From: Lysobacter spongiicola DSM 21749 | GTDB taxonomy: Bacteria; Pseudomonadota; Gammaproteobacteria; Xanthomonadales; Xanthomonadaceae | Assembly (NCBI RefSeq): GCF_900167055.1 | Contig: NZ_FUXP01000005.1 | Coordinates: forward strand, 1-55,002 | Length of the DNA stretch: 55,002 nucleotides | Direction of reading: 5' to 3' | Shown: one piece after another, positions 18,424 through 28,887 of the stretch | Position numbering within the stretch: the first letter of the stretch is position 1 | Layout of the letters: each line of letters starts with the position of its first letter | The notes under the pieces: generated by a model | Databases searched by the model: none | Seen by the model: the letters and a program-made list of their open reading frames with translations, nothing else | Told to the model about the DNA's origin: nothing | Translations under genes and position numbers: made by a program

Positions 18424-21258
18424 TCAGAAGCGCTGCTGGTACTTCATGTACACGAAACGACCGATGTCGTAGCCACCGTAGTACGGATAGTTACTGCTCG
18501 GCTGGGTAAACATGACAGGTCCGCGATGATCGAACACGTTGTTGGCACCCACTGCCACCGTGGCGCCCCACGGCGTCTTCAAGCTGAGCTGGATGTCGTG
18601 GAATGTGTTGGAACCCTGTCGCCGGAGCGCGTCGGGTTCGCCATTGGCGTAGCGATCCGGGTCATTGCAGGGGCGTCCGGCAACGCACGACTCGTTCATG
18701 CCGGAGTAGTATCGGGCGTGATACGAAACGCTGAAATCATTCAGGTCCCAGTCCACTCCCAGATTGGAGCGGAGACGGAAAATACCTGGAGCGCCGACGG
18801 ACCCGATGATGATCGATTCTCCATCAGCGTTCTCACCGACTTCGTCATATCGACTTGTGTAGGTATTTTGCCAGTCAACCGTGAATTGACCGATTGAAGT
18901 TTCCGGAAGACGGTAGCTTGCCCCCAGATCAAAGCCCGCGGTTTCCATCTGGCCGAGGTTCGCAAGGCCATAGAACAGGTTGGTGATGTGGCCGTCAGCC
19001 GCCCGTTCTATGCCTGCGCAACGACCACCGTCCCCGAGCACGTAGCAGTCACGCAGGATCCGATCGACACTGTCGGCGATGATCATGTTCTCGATCTTGT
19101 ATTCGTACCAGTCGACCGTGATGTCCAGGCCATCTAGCCAGCCGGGGCTCCAGACCACTCCCATCGTGCGACTTTCAGAACTTTCCGGCACGAGGTTGGG
19201 ATTCGAACCGGTAAAGAACTGATCGGGTGTCTGGCAAGGATATGTCGTGCAGGGGACCAGTCCCTGGCCGAGCTGGACGTATCCGATCTGCACGCCCGCA
19301 GCATTGCATGCGACATTGCCATTGACGCTGTTCACCGCCCCGGTGCCACAGGGATCCGTGTACTCCTCGAAGCTGCTGCCAATGCCACCGTAAAGGTTGT
19401 CGATCGAAGGAGCGCGGAAGCCCTCGGCGTAGGTGCCGCGGATCAGCAGCTCATCGAGTGGACGCCACGTAAAGCCGAGCTTGTTGTTGGTGGTGTCACC
19501 GAAGTTGCTGTAATCCGAGTACCGGCTCGCGACGTTGAATGTCAGCTCCTTTGCGAGGGCCATGTCGGCGAGTACCGGGACGTTCAGTTCCACATAGAAC
19601 TCGTCCAAGGAATAGTCGCCCTGGGTGGTGGTTGCCGCCAGGCCGGTATATTCACCCGATTGCGCGAAAGCATCGGGTACGAAGCGGCCTTGTTCCTTGC
19701 GATGCTCGTAGCCGATCGCGAAGCCGAGGTCGCCAGCGGGCAGCTCCATCGCCGTCCCGCTCAGGTTGGCGGTGTAGCTGGTGGTGCGCGTGGTTCCGGT
19801 GTCCGTGAAGTACGGGAACAGGAGATTCTGGAGCTCTTCATCCGCAAGCGACCCTTGGCCCGCGACTCCGCTCGGCAACAGCGGGTTCCACGGGCGACAG
19901 GCATCCAGTGCTATCGGAGCAAGCGCGCTGCCGCACTGCACGATGCCGTCGTCGTTGACGAAGGAAGGCCCGAGGGCCTGCCGCGTCGCAATCAGGCTGG
20001 CATCGCCGTGGCCGGTTTTGCTCAGGCTGTTGCGGTTCAACAGTGCGCCGACGTCCCAGTCCCAGTAGTTCCCGCCAAGCTCGAAGAAGCCGCTGAAGCC
20101 GCCGGCGAATCGATAGGTTTGCAGCTCGCTTCGGGTCGTACGGGGCACTTCCCACAAGCGACGACGGAAATCGATGTCCTGGCCCACCGGGTTGAACGCG
20201 CTGTCTCCCGAGAGCTGGGTATCGAATGCAAGCGACTGGTATGGGTAACCCGCGACCTGCTGGTCCGTGACCCGCTGGTTGTAGAGGATGTCGGCATCGA
20301 ACGCGATGTTGTCGCTGATCTCGTAGTTGGTGCTCGCGAAGACGGAACGCCGCTCGATGCCGGTGCGCAACATCATTTCGAGGTTCGGGTTGGCGTTGTC
20401 GGTGGCGACGTGTGGACGGTAGTCCGCCGCATTCGTGGGATCTCCGCCATCAACAAGGGTGCACCACGTATCAGCGCCGCCAGGACCACAGGGCCCAAAC
20501 CAGGACCCGTTCTCGCTGACCGGGCTGAAGCCTGAACCGGGATAATCCGGGCCAGCGTTGCCCCATTTGCTGAACCACCGGTCTCCGGCGAACACCGGCT
20601 GTTCCCTCGAGTACTCGACCGACAGAGTAGTGCCCGCGCGCTCGCCCGACTGTCCAACAGTGAACGAGTACTGCTGCGTCCCGCCATCGCCCTCGCTGAA
20701 CTGACCCACGTAAGCGTTCGCCTCCGCGCCCTGGAAACGCTTGCGCGTGATGACGTTGACGACTCCGGCGATGGCATCGGATCCATAGAGCGCCGAGGCG
20801 CCGTCCTTGAGTATTTCCATCCGGTCAATGGCGGACATCGGGATCTGGCTGAGGTCCTGCAAGCCCCCCGTGGTGGCGCCAAGGCGTTTGCCATTGACCA
20901 GCACAAGAGTGCGGGTAGCACCAAGGTTGCGGATGTCGATGTAGTAGCCGCCCACGTTCTCGCCCGAAGCGAGTGCTTCGGAGCGGCTGATCGCCGGGGA
21001 ACCGGCGGAGGTCAGGTTCTGCAGCACGTCGGCTACGGAGCTGAACCCTTGCTGCTCGATGTCTTCACGGGACAGCGTCACGATCGGCTGCTGGGTTTCC
21101 ATGGCGACACCGCGGATGCGTGAACCAGTCACCTGGATTCGATCGAGGGTGGTGGCCTGATCAGTGGGCGCGGCGTCCTGGGCACTGGCAAACGCCGGCA
21201 CCAGAGCCAGGGCGATGCCGGTCGGCAAAAGGCCGAGCCGCAATTTGCGGTGATTCAT
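18424..21258 (-). CDS. TonB-dependent outer-membrane receptor
   Basis: A 944-residue gated porin. It has a signal peptide (1-26, ending AFASA), then a TonB-box-like TTLDRIQVTGSRI (36-48). The plug domain (about 55-165) includes DILKDGASALYGSDAIAGVVNVITRKR-type sequence. A 22-strand barrel follows, ending in VYMKYQQRF with the terminal Phe. The N-terminal signalling domain of FecA-type receptors is missing. The ligand is unknown; this subgroup often takes up peptides, sugars or iron chelates. A GGAGAAGAG ribosome site precedes the ATG. An AraC-type regulator gene lies 51 bases upstream on the same strand and probably controls it. Confidence 0.93.
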   Translation of the reverse strand: MNHRKLRLGLLPTGIALALVPAFASAQDAAPTDQATTLDRIQVTGSRIRGVAMETQQPIVTLSREDIEQQGFSSVADVLQNLTSAGSPAISRSEALASGENVGGYYIDIRNLGATRTLVLVNGKRLGATTGGLQDLSQIPMSAIDRMEILKDGASALYGSDAIAGVVNVITRKRFQGAEANAYVGQFSEGDGGTQQYSFTVGQSGERAGTTLSVEYSREQPVFAGDRWFSKWGNAGPDYPGSGFSPVSENGSWFGPCGPGGADTWCTLVDGGDPTNAADYRPHVATDNANPNLEMMLRTGIERRSVFASTNYEISDNIAFDADILYNQRVTDQQVAGYPYQSLAFDTQLSGDSAFNPVGQDIDFRRRLWEVPRTTRSELQTYRFAGGFSGFFELGGNYWDWDVGALLNRNSLSKTGHGDASLIATRQALGPSFVNDDGIVQCGSALAPIALDACRPWNPLLPSGVAGQGSLADEELQNLLFPYFTDTGTTRTTSYTANLSGTAMELPAGDLGFAIGYEHRKEQGRFVPDAFAQSGEYTGLAATTTQGDYSLDEFYVELNVPVLADMALAKELTFNVASRYSDYSNFGDTTNNKLGFTWRPLDELLIRGTYAEGFRAPSIDNLYGGIGSSFEEYTDPCGTGAVNSVNGNVACNAAGVQIGYVQLGQGLVPCTTYPCQTPDQFFTGSNPNLVPESSESRTMGVVWSPGWLDGLDITVDWYEYKIENMIIADSVDRILRDCYVLGDGGRCAGIERAADGHITNLFYGLANLGQMETAGFDLGASYRLPETSIGQFTVDWQNTYTSRYDEVGENADGESIIIGSVGAPGIFRLRSNLGVDWDLNDFSVSYHARYYSGMNESCVAGRPCNDPDRYANGEPDALRRQGSNTFHDIQLSLKTPWGATVAVGANNVFDHRGPVMFTQPSSNYPYYGGYDIGRFVYMKYQQRF

Positions 21259-21309
21259 CTATCTCTTCTCCAGATATTTGTTATTGGCGCGTTAAACGCC
21301 TCACCCACG

Positions 21310-22242
21310 CTACGTACCGGACACGATGGGTGCTTTGCCGTTACTGCCGCCTGGTTTTGCCGAATGTGTCGGTGATCCGGAGAGCGCAGTCCGTCGGTAG
21401 TGGCTGGCGGAAGTACCGAAGCGGGAACGGAAAGCACGGGCAAAACTGCAGCAGTTGTCGAATCCGCATGCGGCGGCGATTTCTCCGATCAACATCCCGC
21501 TGGTTCGCAACAGCAGCGCTGCGCGTTCGAGGCGCATGCGCACGGATGCACCTTGCGGGCTCTCCTCGTAGAGGCTTTGGAAGGCTCTGGAGAAGTACCA
21601 GGTCGAGAAGCTGGTCAGCCGGGCGAGCTCGGCGATCCTCACCACCCGGTCGCAGTTGCCCTCGATATAGAGCCGTGCACGCTGCAGGCGGCTGAATACC
21701 TGTCTCTTTCGGAGATGGGACCTTCCCGGGCAGCGTGCGATGTGCACCGCCATTTCCCGCTGCATGGCCCCGATGAACAGCAGGAGGGGACGCAGCGCGG
21801 CAAGCTGTCCGGCTCCATCCAGCGACACCTGATCGCTCAACCGCCTCTCGGCGCCGCGCCAGAGACGCACGAACAACCGGAGCTCATCGCGATCGACTCC
21901 TCCACGGCCGGCAAAAAGTCCCGTTTCGGTCAGCCGCGCGGCGGCCGCCGCCAGCCCCCCCCCAATGGCTAACCCCAGCGTGACGCCACGCCGATCCGAC
22001 TGCACGAGGGGGCATGATTCCCTGTCCAGTACGATCCAGTCCCCTCGACGCAGCTGGAAACGCCCTTCAGCGGACTCCACCCAGGTCCGGCCTCTCAGCT
22101 GGACCCATATGGTGGAGGGACTAGAGGAGCACTGCGCACTGCCAAGACGGGTGACGGCCACGCATCGGGCACTGCCCGCCCGCCCGCCATCCCCGTCCAC
22201 CTGCAGAAGTTGTCCACGATCCGCCCAGCTTTTCCTGTCCAT
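21310..22242 (-). CDS. AraC-family transcriptional regulator
   Basis: A 310-residue protein. The C-terminal part (about 190-285) has two helix-turn-helix units with the AraC signatures IAELARLTSFSTWYFSRAF and IGEIAAACGFDNCCSFARAF. The N-terminal 180 residues are likely a cupin-type sensor domain. The ATG at 22242 has GGGTGA upstream. It is co-directional with the TonB-dependent receptor gene 51 bases downstream, a common regulator/receptor pairing. The effector is unknown. Confidence 0.9.
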   Translation of the reverse strand: MDRKSWADRGQLLQVDGDGGRAGSARCVAVTRLGSAQCSSSPSTIWVQLRGRTWVESAEGRFQLRRGDWIVLDRESCPLVQSDRRGVTLGLAIGGGLAAAAARLTETGLFAGRGGVDRDELRLFVRLWRGAERRLSDQVSLDGAGQLAALRPLLLFIGAMQREMAVHIARCPGRSHLRKRQVFSRLQRARLYIEGNCDRVVRIAELARLTSFSTWYFSRAFQSLYEESPQGASVRMRLERAALLLRTSGMLIGEIAAACGFDNCCSFARAFRSRFGTSASHYRRTALSGSPTHSAKPGGSNGKAPIVSGT

Positions 22243-22585
22243 GACTCACCCGTTGCCAACAAGGGGCTACCGGTTTGCCGGATGCGTGCAAAGGCTTCAG
22301 GAAATTGGTCGAAAAGTTATGCGAAAACATCGTGAATGGTGGTCCGAAAGATTGCCGAAGCTGACCTTTACCCGTGGAATCAGTGTGTTGCCGTCATCAG
22401 CTCCCTCGAGGAAGCGACCTGCAAACCCAGGCGCAAGCGACCGACTCGGCAAATAAATGCGGCACGCCTTGCCAGGCCCGAGGTGGCGCGGCCACCTACC
22501 TTGTCGGGGTGGTGGCGTCGCCAAGGTCTGGCGCTACACGATCAGGCACTCTCTCGCCGAAGACATACATATCCCCAAAGCATAT
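22243..22585. other. intergenic region without a recognisable gene
   Basis: About 340 bases between the AraC gene and the winged-helix gene. I find no credible protein, tRNA or known RNA. It holds a small hairpin, GGTGGC / GCCACC (22482-22496), and AT-rich patches such as AAATAAAT (22451-22458). It ends in a plus-strand terminator, which no annotated plus-strand gene needs. Confidence 0.5.
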
Positions 22586-22612
22586 TGCGCTCCTCACGGA
22601 GCGCATTTTTTT
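22586..22612 (+). terminator. orphan intrinsic terminator
   Basis: A perfect 8-bp stem, TGCGCTCC / GGAGCGCA, with a TCAC loop followed by seven T on the plus strand. Both flanking genes read on the minus strand, where the hairpin has no T-run. It must therefore end an unannotated plus-strand transcript or be a relic. Confidence 0.8.
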
Positions 22613-22621
22613 GGTCCGGGA

Positions 22622-24934
22622 TCAGGGCACAGCAGCCATGAAGGCGATGTCCGTTCCGTCCATCGTGGCGATCGAGGCAAAGGTGTCCTGCCCACCGGCA
22701 CTAAAGCCGTTGACGTGCGCAAGTCGCTGCGGTTGGAGGCAGCGCGGCTGCCCAGTGGTGGCGTGCCGTGTTTCCCCGCCGATGTGTTCCAGCGATGCGG
22801 AGCAGCGTGGACGGGGTACGAGCTGCAGCACATCTCCCGTAGCAGCGTCCACTGTCCACGCGTGCCTGCGCCACTGGCTGGGAGCTGCGGTGTCGATCCT
22901 GGCGACACTGCCAGGGGAAAGATCGAGATCTGCCTGCCATAGCCCCTTCTCATCAACCCTCGTGAAGAGCACTCGCTCGCGCGCCCGATCGACCCTGATC
23001 GTGGACACGTTTCCTATGTCCCCCAGCTCGCGCCACGGCTCGACTTCGCTATCGAGAAGGAGCAGGCGCGGAGGGCTGCCGGGACGCTCCGACACCACCA
23101 GGAGCCTTCGATCGTCCAAGGCAAAGGCCGCGCCAATCGGGTTTCCGCCTGGAACCTGCAGGCGCTTGATGGATCCGTCGCTGACGTCGATTTCGTGGAG
23201 TCCTTGGACGCCCCGTTCGCCCATCTTCCCGACCATCAGGATTCTCCGGCTGTCCTGCGACCATTGTGGAAACGAGTCTGCAGACGGAGTGAAGCCCTGG
23301 AAGAGTCGCAAGCTGTCCGGCTCGCTCGTTCGTGCCCACCACGCGGCATAGCGTCCGCTCCGATCCGACGTGAAGACCAGTTGCGTCCCGTCAGGCGCAA
23401 GTGAAGGCTGGGTGTCCCGGCCAGAAGACGGAAAGATGGCCTCGGCTGCCCCGACCGCGGATCCACGTCCGCCCTCATGCCCGAAGCGATAGATGCCAAA
23501 GCGGGACTGACGACGCTCGAAGGCCATGGCCCCGTCGGGCGAAACGTCGGGGTTCTGCGCGTCCAGGATACCGAGGCCGGTGGCCGGCCGGCCTGCACCC
23601 TCGAGCCGGAAAAGGCGCGTCCCGCTGCCCATTCGGCGACTGAAGACGATGGATCCATCCGGCATCCAGTCCCAACCGCGGATCTCCCCGCTCTCCTCCG
23701 TCAGCCGTTCAGGATCCCCGCCCTCGACGGCAATTCGCCATAGGTCACCCCGTTGGGGATTCCTTACAAAAACGATCGAAGCGCCGTCCGGCGAGTAACG
23801 CGGCACATGATCAAGGTCGCCGCTCTTTCGCCCGTACTGCAGGCGCCGCCACTGGCCGTTGGCCAGATCAAGTATCCGGACGCCCGCCATCTCCCCCCCG
23901 TCCATCATGCTGCCAAAAAGGAGGCCGCCCCCGTCGGGCGCCCAGCTGAAACTCAACAAATCATCACTGTGGCAGCGCGCGACGGCGCGATCGGCACCTC
24001 CGTCCACGGCGGCGATCCTGATCTCGCAATTGCCACCGACGTCACGGGCGTAGGCGATGTCGCGGCCGTCGGGGGACCAGGCGGGCAACCTGTCGGATAC
24101 CGCCTGCGGCGGATACGTAAGTTGCCTTGGTGTTGCCTGGCCAGTGGCCTGCACCATGATTGCGGTGCCTCGAATACCGCGTCTCGTGGCGGAGTAGGCA
24201 ACCAGGGAAGCATCCGGAGACAGGCTCGGTCCGAGCTCGTAACCCGGAGCGGAGGTAAGGAGCTCCAGAGGCGCCGCAGCGCCGGAAGAACCGGCCGCGG
24301 TTGGCTGTGGATCGCCCGCGTCACGGTCGATCCAGATGAACATCGCCGCGGCCACCACAGCGATGCCGGCAAGCCCGGCACTTCCCCGCTTGGCGAGCCT
24401 CCGCGCATTCATTCCCATGCGGCTGCGGCCAGGGCGCGCCGTTCCGGGATCTTCGCGCACCGATGGGCCGGGACCGACGCCTGGTGCCACGACAGGTGAG
24501 TGGGTCTCCCACTCGACGGGCGCCGCCAGCCGGTAGCCGGTCTTCGCGATGGTGTCGATGCAGGGCAGCGGGTCACCTCGCCCCGACAGCATCCTGCGCA
24601 GCTGAGTGACCGCCTGGGTGAGCACGTCGTCGGTGGGCATGGTGTCCGGCCATACGGCGGACAGTAAAGCTCCGCGCGTCACCACTTCTCCCGGCCTCGC
24701 CGCCAGCACTTCAAGCACCGCCAGGGACTTTGGCGTCAACCTTCCCGGAGGCCGACCCGGCACGCCCGTCACCTCCCTGCTCGCCAGGTCGACGGTCGCG
24801 CCGCCAACTCGCAGGCGGCCACCTGGCTCACGACCCGGCGAGGTGCCGCGTTGATGCTGGTCGACCATCTGAATCGGGGGCTCCATTATGGGCGGGGCGT
24901 CGGCGCGCTGGAGCGACTCCGACGCGCGCGACAC
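22622..24934 (-). CDS. membrane-anchored winged-helix regulator with TolB-like beta-propeller
   Basis: Up to 770 residues. The N-terminal OmpR/CadC-type winged helix (about 40-137) contains LTPKSLAVLEVLAARPGEVVTR and TIAKTGYRLAAPV. One membrane helix (about 186-202) follows, then a periplasmic propeller of PD40/TolB repeats (for example SPDGRDIAYARD and YSPDGASIVFVRN). This is a one-component CadC-like sensor: DNA binding inside, sensing outside. The start is uncertain: the GTG at 24934 overlaps a -10-like TATAGT, so an ATG at 24886 or 24868 may be used. The sensed molecule is unknown. It is upstream of the AraC and TonB receptor genes on the same strand. Confidence 0.85.
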   Translation of the reverse strand: MSRASESLQRADAPPIMEPPIQMVDQHQRGTSPGREPGGRLRVGGATVDLASREVTGVPGRPPGRLTPKSLAVLEVLAARPGEVVTRGALLSAVWPDTMPTDDVLTQAVTQLRRMLSGRGDPLPCIDTIAKTGYRLAAPVEWETHSPVVAPGVGPGPSVREDPGTARPGRSRMGMNARRLAKRGSAGLAGIAVVAAAMFIWIDRDAGDPQPTAAGSSGAAAPLELLTSAPGYELGPSLSPDASLVAYSATRRGIRGTAIMVQATGQATPRQLTYPPQAVSDRLPAWSPDGRDIAYARDVGGNCEIRIAAVDGGADRAVARCHSDDLLSFSWAPDGGGLLFGSMMDGGEMAGVRILDLANGQWRRLQYGRKSGDLDHVPRYSPDGASIVFVRNPQRGDLWRIAVEGGDPERLTEESGEIRGWDWMPDGSIVFSRRMGSGTRLFRLEGAGRPATGLGILDAQNPDVSPDGAMAFERRQSRFGIYRFGHEGGRGSAVGAAEAIFPSSGRDTQPSLAPDGTQLVFTSDRSGRYAAWWARTSEPDSLRLFQGFTPSADSFPQWSQDSRRILMVGKMGERGVQGLHEIDVSDGSIKRLQVPGGNPIGAAFALDDRRLLVVSERPGSPPRLLLLDSEVEPWRELGDIGNVSTIRVDRARERVLFTRVDEKGLWQADLDLSPGSVARIDTAAPSQWRRHAWTVDAATGDVLQLVPRPRCSASLEHIGGETRHATTGQPRCLQPQRLAHVNGFSAGGQDTFASIATMDGTDIAFMAAVP

Positions 24935-24966
24935 TATACGACCGCTGCGCTTCCCCGGCGCGTCCC

Positions 24967-27024
<2,058 letters not shown>

Positions 27025-27161
27025 AGCGCGCATTGGAACACGGACCGTCGCGAACGGCCAATCACGCTGTTGCAGGGTCCGGCGCATTGGCGTCTGATGG
27101 GCGTCCCGGCCTAGAGACCGCGCCCTGGCCGGTACTGCCGCAAAATCCACGTGGAACGTCA

Positions 27162-28111
27162 ATGAAACACAGTAACGGCGACGAAGGACGACAGGCGCGG
27201 GCCTTCTCGCCGGCGGGCGTCGGCAACATCGGGGTCGGCTTCGACCTGCTCGGCCACAGCATCGAAGGGCCCGGCGACCACGCCACGGTGAGGAGGATCG
27301 CCGCGCCGACGGTACGGATCAGCGCCGTCGAGGGCAGCAGCAATGGCGCGGGGTCGATTCCGCTGGAAGCACACCGCAATACCGCGGGCCGGGCATTGAT
27401 CGCGATGCGGGAGGCGCATGGGATCGAGCACGGTTTCGAGCTGCGCCTGCACAAGGGCATCCCGCTGGGGTCCGGAATGGGCGGATCGGCGGCTTCGTGC
27501 GTGGCGGCGCTGGTCGCCGCCAACGCAGTGCTCGACGATCCGCTGACGCGGGAACAGCTGTATCCGCTGGCGATGATCGGCGAGTCGGTCTCCAGCGACA
27601 GCGTTCAGGGCGACAACGTCGGTCCGATGCTGCTGGGTGGCGTGGTGCTGGCCACCGAGGCCCGCGCCATCCGGTTGTCAGCGCCCGGTCTCCATTGCGC
27701 GGTCGTGCACCCGCACTTCACTCTGGAAACCCGGCAGGCCCGTGCCGTGCTCACGGATCCATACCCGCTCGCCGACTTCGTCAGGCAATCGAGATACCTC
27801 GCGCTGTTCCTGACCGGCCTGGCCGCGGGGATCGTGGGCTGATAGCTTCGGGCCTGCAGGATGCACTGGTCGAGCCCCGGCGCGCGCCACTGGTGCCCGG
27901 CTTCGCCGCCGTGAAGGCCGCGGCCATGGAATGCGGCGCGCTCGGCGCCAGCTTGTCGGGAGCCGGGCCCACCGTCTTCGGCTGGTTCAACAGCGAGGGC
28001 GAGGCGCGGATCGCGGCGCGGGCAATGCAGGCCGCGTTCGCCGGTGTCGGGCTGCACAGCGACGCCTACGTGTCGCCGGTGGAAGGGCCCCGGGCGCAAT
28101 TGCTCCAGTAG
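27162..28111 (+). pseudogene. thrB: homoserine kinase, frameshifted
   Basis: A GHMP kinase that phosphorylates homoserine in threonine synthesis. The first part has [15 protein letters not shown] and the ATP loop [15 protein letters not shown]. The frame meets a stop at about 27840. The rest, from [12 protein letters not shown] to the end and including [12 protein letters not shown], continues in another frame to 28111. Restoring one G to the GGGG run at 27827-27830 gives about 316 residues with no other defect. No hom or thrC gene lies beside it. A real break would make the strain depend on another homoserine kinase. Confidence 0.85.
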
Positions 28112-28164
28112 CAGTGGCTCGCGGCGCACTTGCCGCGCCCGGCTGCCGGGATTACGGTCCACGC

Positions 28165-28881
28165 ATGGAAAACACACTGAAACTGCCCGCCCTCGCCCTG
28201 CTGACGCTCGCCCTCGCCGCCTGCGACAGCGGATCGAACCTGTCCCCGGAAGTGGCCAGCCCGCAGCCCGCCCCACCGGCGCCGGCACCCGTTATCGAAG
28301 CCCACCCGGCCGATGCGTTCATGCAGAACGTGGCCGGGCTCTGTGGCAACGCCTACGCCGGTCGCGTCGTCGAGGACACCCCCGCGCCCACGGGCGATGA
28401 TCCCTTCGGCGACAAGCCGCTGGTGATGCACGTGCGCGAATGCAGCGACGACGAGATCCGCATCCCGTTCCACGTCGGCGACGACCACTCGCGCACCTGG
28501 GTGCTCACTCGCACCGCCACCGGCCTGCGGCTCAAGCACGACCACCGCCACGAAGACGGCAGCGACGACGAAGTCACGATGTACGGTGGCGAGACATCGT
28601 CCACCGGCAGCGCCACCCGCCAGGAGTTCCCGGTCGACGCCGAGTCACGCGCGATGTTCTCGCGCAACGACATGGACGTGTCCAACACCAACACCTGGGC
28701 GATGGAGATCGAGCCCGGCGACATGTTCGCCTACGAGCTGTCGCGACCGGAACGCATGTTCCGGGTCGAGTTCGACCTCACCGAAACCGTGCCGTCGCCC
28801 CCGGCCCCCTGGGGAGCGGAGGATGCCGCCGACATGGAGCCGGCGGACCCGGAGCAGGAAGAGCCGGCAGCCGCGAACTAG
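28165..28881 (+). CDS. hypothetical lipoprotein
   Basis: A 238-residue protein with a lipoprotein signal (LALAACDS, Cys at about 20). A Pro/Ala-rich linker (about 29-45) leads to a conserved-looking soluble domain (about 46-215) and an acidic tail. I recognise no characterised family. It is 53 bases after thrB on the same strand and converges with the RND pump gene. Confidence 0.75.
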   Translation: MENTLKLPALALLTLALAACDSGSNLSPEVASPQPAPPAPAPVIEAHPADAFMQNVAGLCGNAYAGRVVEDTPAPTGDDPFGDKPLVMHVRECSDDEIRIPFHVGDDHSRTWVLTRTATGLRLKHDHRHEDGSDDEVTMYGGETSSTGSATRQEFPVDAESRAMFSRNDMDVSNTNTWAMEIEPGDMFAYELSRPERMFRVEFDLTETVPSPPAPWGAEDAADMEPADPEQEEPAAAN

Positions 28882-28887
28882 CGGCGC

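Noticed and set aside
22336..22641. Possible integrase or transposase remnant before the orphan terminator
   Set aside because: None of the three plus-strand frames shows a recombinase motif, and no tRNA, inverted terminal repeat or target duplication was found.
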